Below, in pieces: positions 40,101 through 47,305 of a DNA stretch of 64,000 nucleotides. Within the stretch, counting starts at the first letter, position 1. Each line of letters starts with the position of its first letter. The notes below the pieces were generated by a model. The model was not told where the DNA came from. It saw only the letters and a program-made list of their open reading frames with translations, and did not search any database. The position numbers and the translations under genes are program-made. The DNA lies in the NCBI RefSeq assembly GCF_024198235.1, contig NZ_JAKCFB010000011.1, positions 1 through 64,000 of the forward strand, in the 5' to 3' direction. Source of the DNA: Myxococcus dinghuensis. GTDB taxonomy: Bacteria; Myxococcota; Myxococcia; Myxococcales; Myxococcaceae.

Positions 40101-40749
40101 AGCGGTGGAGCCCGAGCGAGGTATTGCAGGCGCTCCCGACGGCCGGCTCACTGGTGGCGTTCGCGAGCCCGGCGGCGACGTTCGCCCCGGACGGCCAGGG
40201 CGCCCCCGCGTAGACGTTCAGCGCCAGGGACTGGTTGATTCCATACGCGCACGTCCAACCCTCCAGGCGGTAGCCATCGCTCCGGAGGTACACCCCCTCG
40301 ACGTTGCCCTTCACCTGCCCGTTGTACGGCGCCGAGGGGAGCGCGATGTTCCCGGAGCCCGGGACGAGGTTGTTGATGCCGTAGGCATCCAGGTGCGCGT
40401 ACGCGTAGAGGGCCTTCCCCGCGTGCTGCTTCATCAGGTACTGCGGGAGCTGGAACCGGAAGCGGTGTCTGTTCAACGTGCTGGCGCAGGCCGTGGAGAC
40501 GCCTGGCTCCGACACGACATCCGCCCGGACGCCGCCCAGCATCGTCCCGGTGGGCCACGGCGCCCCGACGTAGATGTCCACGTCGACGGACTCCGAAAAC
40601 CCATACGCACAGGCCCAGCCTTCGGCGACGTAGGTCGTGCTCCTCCAGTACACACCTTCGAGATTGCCGCGCACGTCATTCGCCGCCAGGCCCTCCAGCG
40701 CGAACAAGACGAGTGCGACAGCGATGAGACGCTGACTCGAGCGACACAT
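37162..40749 (-). CDS. Large secreted GH42-like glycosidase with repeat modules
   Basis: 1195 residues, GGAGG before the ATG, signal peptide to ~residue 23. Two ~110-residue repeats come first, each with GNxEGVYxRS, EGWxCAYG and VYxGAPWP (~28-240). Two chitobiase-C-terminal/Fn3-associated modules follow (SPNGGTHSSPIQVTLTSG and SPPGGTYSSAVSVTLS; ~255-420). The rest (~430-1195) resembles GH42-type clan A enzymes: FDPYLLIRFDLFD, AGEFFY (candidate acid Glu), FEFEDDSRTHF (candidate nucleophile, matching the EDDxRTH motif of the family) and a trimerisation-like region QIAVFVDEPS. Many Cys suggest disulfides. Secreted polysaccharide hydrolase; substrate unknown. Confidence 0.78.
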   Translation of the reverse strand: MCRSSQRLIAVALVLFALEGLAANDVRGNLEGVYWRSTTYVAEGWACAYGFSESVDVDIYVGAPWPTGTMLGGVRADVVSEPGVSTACASTLNRHRFRFQLPQYLMKQHAGKALYAYAHLDAYGINNLVPGSGNIALPSAPYNGQVKGNVEGVYLRSDGYRLEGWTCAYGINQSLALNVYAGAPWPSGANVAAGLANATSEPAVGSACNTSLGLHRFSLRLSDTVLAQYPGQPLYVYGMSSGTDISDQVPGVPSVPVVTTVQAPGLSPNGGTHSSPIQVTLTSGTSGASIYYTLNGSAPSCGGSTLYTSPVALSSATNVQAIACKSGMTTSPVSAASYAFAAATPQFSPPGGTYSSAVSVTLSTTTPGATLYYTLDTTTPGCGAPALTYGAPFSVSTTTTVRAVACRAGFSSSAPVSATYTVSTTSWTGPSASIVTVDGGKRIAVNGQALSPLHYMVNLQSCVSNCVAEDAVIDFGLGELARSQAFGARPIVETTLGYRGAGAVARLATRLKKVRQAYPGFDPYLLIRFDLFDLAEAFGPCASGENYLSAKYMALYNDQGVRYDANAFCAQSAEPKVQKPYRRLDEAWLSSREVEIQTVADLLEAEPETRGRVIGLNFTYLIAGEFFYSPLHVSGRDDLTSDLPWSSLHTSNFFYPDDSGSPAASLTNRMSENFGIFLAGSAKAAAVQASLTEVNTLVAAISRLAAKVKSATGGKALSKVFYGYSYGLHVRRSFAMHHGLGQLLRDPNIDIIASPFSYEYSRRLGFGFAPQLSTHAIVMSNKLFEFEDDSRTHFAPPGSWRHATTIDETNRLMVRDGITAAIHGTGLYYFDLSAQGWFGLPSQPVESASLWSTLKNTSTVASSVASAGSAYSPQIAVFVDEPSVAHQPLDGLGGDLAYPFALASLQSQVESLSRVGAPVRHHLFSDLATMDTSNLRLAIFLDAYKLSDADRQRIQQKLAGGGRTLLYVYAPGVIDGNGNAADANLTATLGMPVSRRAAGANFAAASYVDGAAYPADGAGLALALGSFPLQYRVDVGASGGGLCANAASVNCLDSRMLSRYAGSTDVAFAVKRVADGFGSYKVAYAAAPGLPTSMLRDVARDAGVHVFSCTPGGSCVDAVVEASDNTLMLHTVGPLPTLNMPLARNGCGFNVSEWVGMTTSSTPSLVPVSCPGNQCQVNVGESLGVRVYQLSPSCG

Positions 40750-40880
40750 GGACCCTCCAGGAATGTGCCGACTTACTTACTATTCAGATATTGACGCAAG
40801 ATGGGTCGCTCGCGAGACACGCCCCCGGGTCGTCACGACTGGCGCCGGGTAGGGCCTGACATCCAGCCACACCCCTCCAT

Positions 40881-40909
40881 TTTACTAGACAGTCTTCCTC
40901 CACTATAAT
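40881..40909 (+). promoter_or_regulatory. Near-consensus sigma-70-type promoter of the XRE-cupin gene
   Basis: TTTACT at 40881-40886, 17 bases, then TATAAT at 40904-40909. Transcription would begin at about 40916-40917, which is the A of the second ATG (40917). An mRNA with no leader is therefore predicted; an ATG at 40908 overlaps the -10 element and cannot be used from this promoter. Confidence 0.65.
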
Positions 40910-41507
40910 GGACACCATGGACGTCAACGCCCGCATCGCCCAGCGCGTGCGCGCCCTGCGTGACGACCGGGGGTTCTCGCTCGAGGCCCTGGCCGAGCGC
41001 AGCGGCGTGAGTCGCTCGAACATCTCGCTCATCGAGCGGGGGCAGAGCAGCCCGACCGCCGTCGTCCTGGACAAGCTGTCCGCCGCGCTGGGCGTCACCC
41101 TGGCCTCGCTCTTCGAAGAGGCGCCCACGAAGACGGCCGCGCCCTCGCCCCTGGCGCGCGCCGCGGACCAGCCCGTCTGGAAGGACCCGTCGTCGGGCTA
41201 CCTCCGCCGCAACCTCTCCCCGCCCGCGCAATCCCCGCTCCAGCTCGTCGAGGTGAGCTTCCCCGCGAGACAGCGCGTGGCCTACGAGAGCGCCTCGCGC
41301 AACAAGGAGATCCACCAGCAGGTGTGGATGCTGGAGGGCGTGATGGAGCTGACCGTCGGCGACGCGCACTGGCGCCTCGAGGCCGGGGACTGCCTGACGA
41401 TGCGGCTGGACCGCCCCATCGTCTTCCGCAACCCCACCCGCCGGTTGGCGCGCTACCTGGTCGCCCTGGTGACGCTGCCTCCCACCTTCCCTCGGAGGCA
41501 GGGATGA
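40908..41507 (+). CDS. XRE regulator with cupin domain
   Basis: 199 residues from the first ATG; the ATG at 40917 (196 residues) fits the promoter better. Residues ~5-65 are an XRE helix-turn-helix (RVRALRDDRGFSLEALAERSGVSRSNISLIERGQ). Residues ~105-190 are a cupin with the short beta strands QQVWMLEGVMELTVGDAHWRLEAGD in part. Such XRE-cupin proteins sense amino acids, polyamines or phosphonates. It overlaps the GNAT gene by ATGA, so the two form an operon and the regulator probably controls itself and the acetyltransferase. Confidence 0.9.
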   Translation: MDTMDVNARIAQRVRALRDDRGFSLEALAERSGVSRSNISLIERGQSSPTAVVLDKLSAALGVTLASLFEEAPTKTAAPSPLARAADQPVWKDPSSGYLRRNLSPPAQSPLQLVEVSFPARQRVAYESASRNKEIHQQVWMLEGVMELTVGDAHWRLEAGDCLTMRLDRPIVFRNPTRRLARYLVALVTLPPTFPRRQG

Positions 41508-42031
41508 GCGACGACCTCCACGTGCGACGGCTCGGCGCCGGGGACGCCTCCACTCGCGTGGAGGCCCTGGCGGACCTGCTCATGGATTGCGTCGAGGGCG
41601 GCGCCTCCGTGAGCTTCATGTGGCCCCTGTCCCGCGACAAGGCCGTGGCCTTCTGGCGCGGCGTCGCCGAGGGCGTCTCGCGCGGCGAGCGCGTCCTGCT
41701 CGTGGCCGAGGACTCCGGGGGACAGCTCGTCGGCACCGTCCAGCTCATCCTCGCCCTCCCGGAGAACCAGCCCCACCGCGCCGACGTCGCGAAGATGCTC
41801 GTCCACCGCCAGGCCCGCCGACGCGGCATCGCGGCGCGCCTGATGGCCTCCCTCGACGACGAGGCCCGCCGCGAGGGCAGGAGCGTCCTCGTCCTCGACA
41901 CCGTGACGGGAGGCGACGCGGAGCGGCTCTACGCCCGCTCGGGCTGGCAGCGCGTGGGCGAGGTCCCCCGCTATGCCCTGATGCCCGACGGCACCTCCTG
42001 CGGGACGACCTTCTTCTACAAACACCTTTGA
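41504..42031 (+). CDS. GNAT acetyltransferase
   Basis: 175 residues, ATG overlapping the regulator's stop. GNAT features: EDSGGQLVGTVQLILAL, acetyl-CoA site KMLVHRQARRRGIAARLMASL (Gln/Arg-x-x-Gly-x-Gly/Ala type), LVLDTVTGGDAERLYARSGWQRVGEVP. This matches small-molecule N-acetyltransferases. Cytoplasmic; the substrate may be the same amine that its partner XRE-cupin regulator senses, by analogy to such pairs. Confidence 0.88.
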   Translation: MSDDLHVRRLGAGDASTRVEALADLLMDCVEGGASVSFMWPLSRDKAVAFWRGVAEGVSRGERVLLVAEDSGGQLVGTVQLILALPENQPHRADVAKMLVHRQARRRGIAARLMASLDDEARREGRSVLVLDTVTGGDAERLYARSGWQRVGEVPRYALMPDGTSCGTTFFYKHL

Positions 42032-42157
42032 GTCCCCAGGGCCCGCTGCCCGCAACTCCAAGATTCCCGGCAAACGAGGCCCACCTTGCTCCGGAATCAC
42101 GGGAACCGGCAGGCACCCAGGTGCCAGCGTTGAGCAAGCTTTGCTAAGGGAGGGCCC

Positions 42158-42775
42158 ATGTCGACCGCACTCCAGACCCGCTCCGCGAGCTCGCTCGCCC
42201 ACGGCCGCTTCGGCCAGACGCGCTACACGATCCGCCGCAAGTTCTTCAAGCTGTTCGGCGGCGCGTTCCACATCTACGACGAGGCGGGCAACCTCGCGTT
42301 CTATTCGAAGATGAAGGCCTTCAAGCTGAAGGAGGACCTGCGCGTCTACAGCGATGAGGAGATGCGCGAGGAGCTCATCACCATCAAGGCGCGCGGCATC
42401 ATCGACTTCGGCATGACGTACGACGTGACGGACGGCGCCACCGGGGAGCGCGTGGGCGCGCTGCGCCGCAAGGGCCTGCGCTCCATCCTCCGCGACCAGT
42501 GGCTGGTGCTGGATACGAACGACCAGGAGGTGGGGAAGATCGAAGAGGACAGCATGGCGCTCGCGCTCGTGCGCCGCTTCCTGACCAACCTCATCCCGCA
42601 GTCCTTCACGGGGACGCTGGGCGAGACGCAGGTGCTCACCTTCACCCAGCGCTTCAACCCGTTCATCCAGAAGATCGACCTCGACTTCTCCATCGACGAC
42701 CGCCGCCTGCTCGACCGCCGGCTCGGCATCGCTGCGGCGGTGCTCCTGTGCGCCATCGAGGGTCGTCAGCAGTAG
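42158..42775 (+). CDS. LURP-one-related / scramblase-fold protein
   Basis: 205 residues, GGGAGGG before the ATG. The sequence (YTIRRKFFKLFGGAFHIYDEAGNLAFYSKMKAFKLKEDLRVY in pieces, then YDVTDGATGERVGALRRKGLRS and WLVLDTNDQEVGKIEED) matches the LURP-one-related (tubby-like) family, including a C-terminal hydrophobic helix (RRLGIAAAVLLCAI). Members in bacteria are of unknown role; the fold is shared with phospholipid scramblases. It converges on the toxin gene with a 28-base gap. Confidence 0.82.
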   Translation: MSTALQTRSASSLAHGRFGQTRYTIRRKFFKLFGGAFHIYDEAGNLAFYSKMKAFKLKEDLRVYSDEEMREELITIKARGIIDFGMTYDVTDGATGERVGALRRKGLRSILRDQWLVLDTNDQEVGKIEEDSMALALVRRFLTNLIPQSFTGTLGETQVLTFTQRFNPFIQKIDLDFSIDDRRLLDRRLGIAAAVLLCAIEGRQQ

Positions 42776-42803
42776 CGGGACACGGGCCCTCCTCGCGCCA
42801 GGG

Positions 42804-44429
42804 CTAGCGCCTCGGCGGGATGACGTGGCTGCCGTGGCCGAAGAGGACCTCGAGCACGAGGTTCAGCTCCCACAGCGGCCAGCCCTCCTCGGGATGATCC
42901 TCGAGGAGGGCGTCCTCGAGCTGGGCGGCGAGGGGCCTTTCGTCCTCGTCCCCCGCGACGGGCAGGCCCCAGGTCGCCCCCAGGGCCGAATTGACGATGG
43001 CGGGGCCGATGTACTGGGTGAGGTCCCGCGCGCCGCGGGGAATCTCGCGCTCGCCGCCCGCCACCTGGTCCGGGTTGTGGAGGACGGCCAGGCCCCGCAG
43101 GGGATTGCCCTGCTCCATCGGATGCAGGCCCCGCCAGTCGTCCAGCAACGGCTTCACGGCCGTGGCGACGACCTGCGCGTTGGCCTTCCGCCACGCCCCC
43201 TGCGCGTTGGAGCGGCCCACCAGGTCCTTCACCACGTCCTCTTCGACGGAATGGCCCTCCGCGTCCACCTTGCCGGTCTCCTGGCGGAGGGAGAGCAGCT
43301 CCCGCAGCCGCGCCAGGATGGCCTCCGCGTCCGGGACCTGCTCCGGGTCGAACGGCCGGCCGCGACGGATGCCGTGGAGCGTGGTCGACCGCTCCGTGAG
43401 ACGCGACAAGGCATCCGTGCTGGAGAGCTGCGAGAACAATCCCTTGCTGACCACGCCGAGCCGCTGCCGCTTGTTGCGGACGTTGCCCTTCCGGGACAGC
43501 GACTCCACCTGGTCCGCGTTGCGCAGGTACAGCTCGTCGACGAGGGCCCCCAGATAGCCGGCGCTGCGGTTCGAGGTGATGCGCTCGCGGCGGTCGGGGA
43601 CCCGTACGTTGAAGAGGTCGCGGTTCATGAACCAGCGGTCCAGGCGCATCCGGTTCAGGTGCTCCTGCTGGATGCGCACCTGCCGGAGCACCTCCTGCTC
43701 GTACCGCTCGCGGTTGAATTGCCCGGTGAAGTCGTAGCCCGGCGACTGTCCCCTCGGGTTCTTCTTGAGGGCCTTGGCCTTCTCCGCCGCCGACGGATGG
43801 AAGACGAGGAAGGGGAGCGACAGGGGCGACATGGGGTGCGTTCGCGTCGCCTGCCGCAAGGAGGTCACCCCGAGCTTCCGCGCCAGGTCCTCCAACTGCC
43901 CGACGACGGGCGCGAGCGCTCCTCCATACGGCGCCTGGGAGCCCTGGGGCACCCCGGTCTGGATGTCACGGACGGAGCTCAGCACCTCGTGGACCCGACG
44001 GGCCCCCGCGTGCCCCTTCCCCTGGTTCAACGGCCCCTGGAGCAGCGCCTCGAGCATCGAGTCCAGGGGGATGAGGCGGTGGGTGTAGATGCGCTGGTCC
44101 TGGACGAAGAGCTCGCGCACGTCCTCGAGGTCGGCGTCCACCTCCACGCCCTCCTCCCTCGGCTCCAACCGAGACAGCCGGTTGGTCACGTTCCGGCGGA
44201 TGTCCCGAAGCGTGGACGACCCCAGATGCCCGGCCGCCATCAGCCGCTCCAGCCAGATGGACAGGCGCTCCCGGACCTCTCCGTCCTCGACATAGGCGGT
44301 CATCCGCCGCTGGGGGCCCACGCCGATGCCCAGCGTCGACATGTCGAAGGCGTCACTCTCCAGGGGGACCGTGTGCTCCAGGAGGGAGGAGGCCGGGCCT
44401 GCGCGAGTCACCCGACGCCCCGGGTCCAC
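42804..44429 (-). CDS. Ntox15-type polymorphic toxin (HxxD nuclease domain)
   Basis: 541 residues from a GTG with GGAGG eight bases upstream, 19 bases after the lipoprotein stop; an ATG at 44342 is a weaker option. No signal peptide. N-terminal ~200 residues are helical and charged. Residues ~215-500 match the Ntox15/Toxin_43 pattern: FNRERYEQEVLRQV, HLNRMRLDRWFMNRDLF, and the catalytic HxxD in VLHNPDQVAGG followed by IVNSALGATW. In Agrobacterium, Tde1 of this family is a DNase delivered by the type VI system. Delivery is not shown here, and no immunity gene of the usual type adjoins it. Confidence 0.72.
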   Translation of the reverse strand: MDPGRRVTRAGPASSLLEHTVPLESDAFDMSTLGIGVGPQRRMTAYVEDGEVRERLSIWLERLMAAGHLGSSTLRDIRRNVTNRLSRLEPREEGVEVDADLEDVRELFVQDQRIYTHRLIPLDSMLEALLQGPLNQGKGHAGARRVHEVLSSVRDIQTGVPQGSQAPYGGALAPVVGQLEDLARKLGVTSLRQATRTHPMSPLSLPFLVFHPSAAEKAKALKKNPRGQSPGYDFTGQFNRERYEQEVLRQVRIQQEHLNRMRLDRWFMNRDLFNVRVPDRRERITSNRSAGYLGALVDELYLRNADQVESLSRKGNVRNKRQRLGVVSKGLFSQLSSTDALSRLTERSTTLHGIRRGRPFDPEQVPDAEAILARLRELLSLRQETGKVDAEGHSVEEDVVKDLVGRSNAQGAWRKANAQVVATAVKPLLDDWRGLHPMEQGNPLRGLAVLHNPDQVAGGEREIPRGARDLTQYIGPAIVNSALGATWGLPVAGDEDERPLAAQLEDALLEDHPEEGWPLWELNLVLEVLFGHGSHVIPPRR

Positions 44430-44448
44430 TCGGGGCGCCTCCGCCCCG

Positions 44449-46044
44449 CTACTGCGTGCAGTAGCGGATGGCCTCCAGGAAGTGCCCTTCCTCCGAGGAC
44501 GTCATGTAGAAGAGGCCCACGTTGTGGGGCCCGAGCTTCTCCATCAGCACCCACTGCGCGAACACATGCAGCGGCAGGGAGCCGGACTGCCAGGTCCGCT
44601 CCGTGGGCTCGAGTCCGAGCTCCTGGGTCCACAGCCGGCCCCAGTAATGCACCGTCCCGCCCTCGTCGGGCTCGGTGACCTTGGCCAGCCACCCCAGCCT
44701 CAACGCGCCGTCATCCGCGAGCGCGGAGAACCAGGGCACCTGCCCCGACGGCAGCTCCGCCCAGGTCTGGGGCTCACCGCCTTCGAACAGGCCTCGCATC
44801 ACCTGAATCCTGCTCGGCCCCCCGGACGTCGCCCGGGAGCGGAGCACGAGCGCGACCGACTCCAGCGGCGTCCCCGCGACCTCCCCCAGCTCCACCAGCC
44901 TGGGCAGGGGCTCCTCGGAAGTGGTGAAGGAGCGCTCCTCCCCCACCGGGTCCAGGTCGGCGTCGAAGCGGCGCAGCCGCACCCTGTTGCCCGCGAGCCC
45001 CGGCAGCTCGTCACTGATGGCGACGAGCAGCTCTCCGTTGCGCAGCCACAGGAGGCTCGACGGCCTGGGAGTGATGTCCATGGCGCTCGTGAAGAGGACC
45101 TTCGGCGCGACGAGCACCTCGCCCCGCGCGTCCGTCACGGTCCCCATCACCTCGTGTCCCGGCGCCCCCCCGGTGCCCGTGCGCCAGGCCACCGCCAGCC
45201 GGTTCCCCTCCGTGTCCACCGCCACGCGCGAGGCGCTCTCGTCGGAGGCCCGCTCCAGGAGCGGGTACTCCACGATTCCACCACCGGGCAGGGGATGGGG
45301 GCCGCCCTCCGCGTCGAGCGGCACGAGGTAGCCCCGCAGCGGCGGAACCCCGGGCGTCGCCACGGTGGCGTAGTACAGCGCGGGCCCGTCCACCGTGCGA
45401 ACGAGCCGCGAAGTACGGACCAGCCCCCCCGCTGACTCCGTCCGCGTCCAGGGCATGGGCACGCTCGACGAGCCTCGCAAGGTCAGGAGCGAATCCAGGC
45501 GGAGGACGCGCGCCTCGTCCGGGGAGTCAATCACAGACACCAGGACCGCATCGTCCGTCCGGAGGCTGGAGACGAACCCGTCGGGGATGGGCTCGGCCAG
45601 CTCGGCGATGCGGCTCCAACCCGACGGGTCCGTCACCCCGTCACAGTCGTTGTCGAGCCCGTCGCAGCGGGTCTCCACGGCTTCGTAGTCCTGGCCATAC
45701 GAGCGCGCGGTGCAGACCGGCTCGTAGACCCCGTCCACGAGCGCCCGCTTCGCCCCCGCGCACACGCCCAGGGACTTCTCACAGGGCGGCCCCTGGGTCC
45801 CCCCGTCCTCCTCGCTCCCGGCGTCCGTCCCACCATCCTCCACGCTCCCCGCGTCCGTGCCCGCATCCGGGAGGACGCCGCCGTCCTCGACCGTTCCCGA
45901 GTCCCGCGTGGCCCCCCCGTCCTCGACGACCTCCGTCCCCGAGTCCGGCGTCGCCCCCTCCTTCTTCGGGTCCGAGGAGCCACACGCCACGACCCACACC
46001 CAGACGACGAGCCCGGCCCCCCACCGCACATGTCTTGCATTCAT
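44449..46044 (-). CDS. Lipoprotein with MopE-like calcium/copper motif
   Basis: 531 residues from MNARHVRWGAG; a further ATG at 46098 is possible. Lipobox Val-Val-Ala-Cys. An acidic Gly/Asp/Thr-rich linker (~25-95) precedes a Cys-rich part with SLGVCAG and the CDGLDNDCDGVTD motif known from myxobacterial MopE-type surface proteins (often Ca or Cu binding). Residues ~170-530 read as a beta-propeller-like run (LRTDDAVLVSVIDSPD, NRLAVAWRTGTGG, LLWLRNGELLVAISDE). Surface protein of unknown partner. The toxin gene follows 19 bases later on the same strand and may be co-transcribed. Confidence 0.75.
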   Translation of the reverse strand: MNARHVRWGAGLVVWVWVVACGSSDPKKEGATPDSGTEVVEDGGATRDSGTVEDGGVLPDAGTDAGSVEDGGTDAGSEEDGGTQGPPCEKSLGVCAGAKRALVDGVYEPVCTARSYGQDYEAVETRCDGLDNDCDGVTDPSGWSRIAELAEPIPDGFVSSLRTDDAVLVSVIDSPDEARVLRLDSLLTLRGSSSVPMPWTRTESAGGLVRTSRLVRTVDGPALYYATVATPGVPPLRGYLVPLDAEGGPHPLPGGGIVEYPLLERASDESASRVAVDTEGNRLAVAWRTGTGGAPGHEVMGTVTDARGEVLVAPKVLFTSAMDITPRPSSLLWLRNGELLVAISDELPGLAGNRVRLRRFDADLDPVGEERSFTTSEEPLPRLVELGEVAGTPLESVALVLRSRATSGGPSRIQVMRGLFEGGEPQTWAELPSGQVPWFSALADDGALRLGWLAKVTEPDEGGTVHYWGRLWTQELGLEPTERTWQSGSLPLHVFAQWVLMEKLGPHNVGLFYMTSSEEGHFLEAIRYCTQ

Positions 46045-46208
46045 GCGGCACACGTTCGCATGAGACGCCGACGCGAAGACAACCTCCGTCATCGCCATTC
46101 GGTGACACGAACAACTTCCTGTCTCACTGTGACATCCGGACCACGTCTCACGAAAAATGGAGGCTCAGCGCATCTCGTGCTGTGTGATTCCAGACAACGC
46201 CCGGGGAC

Positions 46209-47276
46209 TCAGGCTCCGCCGCGCAGCCACTGCTCGAGCTGCTCTCGCTTCTTGCCCCGGAGGCCCGTCCGCACGCTCAGCTCGTGCATGGGCCACTGCG
46301 TCCCGATGCGCTCGGCCGCGAGGGCAATCCAGGCGGGGAAGCGCGCCGGAGGGCACGCGCCCATCCCCAGGTCGTCCTTGCGGAGCCCTCCACTGTCGAA
46401 GTGCGTCCTGCGCACCCCCTGGACGCCGTCCTCCGAGGTGGACGCGGAGAAGCGAAACCAGATGGGCGCGCGGCTGTCGACCATGATGTGGCAGTGATGG
46501 AAGTAGTGCACCGACTGGTCCGCGTGCCGCTGCCCTTCCGCCAGGGAGGCGCTGAACCAGAAGACCTCCAGGTCGCCGAACCCCAGCTCCCGCGCGAGGT
46601 CGAGCGCGGGTGAACGGGCGCGACGCGATTGGAGCAGCGCCGCCGTCCGCGTGAACAGGTCGTCCATCGCCGGCGTCGAGCGCGCGTGGGTCCGCAGGTC
46701 TTCCAGGCGGTCCAGCTCCCACCCCTCGGTCCGCACCGCGCGTTCGACGAAGGGGATGAGCGCATCGAGCGAGGCCTCCGAGGCATCGGCCGTCAGCACC
46801 GCCAGCATGTCCAGGGGCACCTGCTCACACGCCACGACGGTGGTCTGGATGGCCTGGAGGAGGACGGGGTCGCCCGCCACGCCCTGGAGCTTCGCCTTGC
46901 GCTGCTTCGAGCCCCAGCCGTAGGTCGTGTCCAGGTCGAGCGAGCCCTGGAGCGCGGCCTTCCATGCGGCGCGGAGGTCCTCGTCCGGGGCCTCGGCGTC
47001 GACGGCCTCCCGCAGGAAGAAGAGCCGGGGCCGGCGGTCTCCCGAGAGCTTCTCCAGGATGACCCGGATGACCGGCACGGGGAGCTGCTGGCAGTTGCGC
47101 GCGAAGGACCAGAGGGAGGCTCGCGGGTCCCGGGCGAGATGGAGCGCGGCGCTGGCCGCCAGCTCGGGGTCCACCTCCTCCGGAAGCGCCTTGAGCGTCT
47201 TGATGAACGTGGACCAGTCCCGGTCCGGCTGCCGGAGCACGGCCTCGATGTCTTCCAGCGAGCGGCGACGACCCAT
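46209..47276 (-). CDS. Hypothetical protein, paralogue 1 of a tandem pair
   Basis: 355 residues, no signal peptide. It aligns over its whole length with the next gene upstream: shared blocks include VLLQAIQTT-VACE, GMLAVLT-DASEASLDALIP, RRARSPAL--ARELGFG, VFWFS and a C-terminal TSWEF/TQWPM-type block. N-terminal two thirds are helical repeats, HEAT-like; the C-terminal ~120 residues carry HHCHIMVDSRAPIWFRF. The family is not known to me. It could be a local immunity or sensor family. Confidence 0.65.
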   Translation of the reverse strand: MGRRRSLEDIEAVLRQPDRDWSTFIKTLKALPEEVDPELAASAALHLARDPRASLWSFARNCQQLPVPVIRVILEKLSGDRRPRLFFLREAVDAEAPDEDLRAAWKAALQGSLDLDTTYGWGSKQRKAKLQGVAGDPVLLQAIQTTVVACEQVPLDMLAVLTADASEASLDALIPFVERAVRTEGWELDRLEDLRTHARSTPAMDDLFTRTAALLQSRRARSPALDLARELGFGDLEVFWFSASLAEGQRHADQSVHYFHHCHIMVDSRAPIWFRFSASTSEDGVQGVRRTHFDSGGLRKDDLGMGACPPARFPAWIALAAERIGTQWPMHELSVRTGLRGKKREQLEQWLRGGA

Positions 47277-47305
47277 GTTCCCTGTCTACCAGAACGGGGG
47301 AGTCC

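Noticed and set aside
40908-40916. First ATG of the XRE-cupin frame as the true start
   Set aside because: It overlaps the TATAAT element, so an mRNA from that promoter cannot contain it. The frame is kept from here in the feature coordinates but the start at 40917 is preferred.
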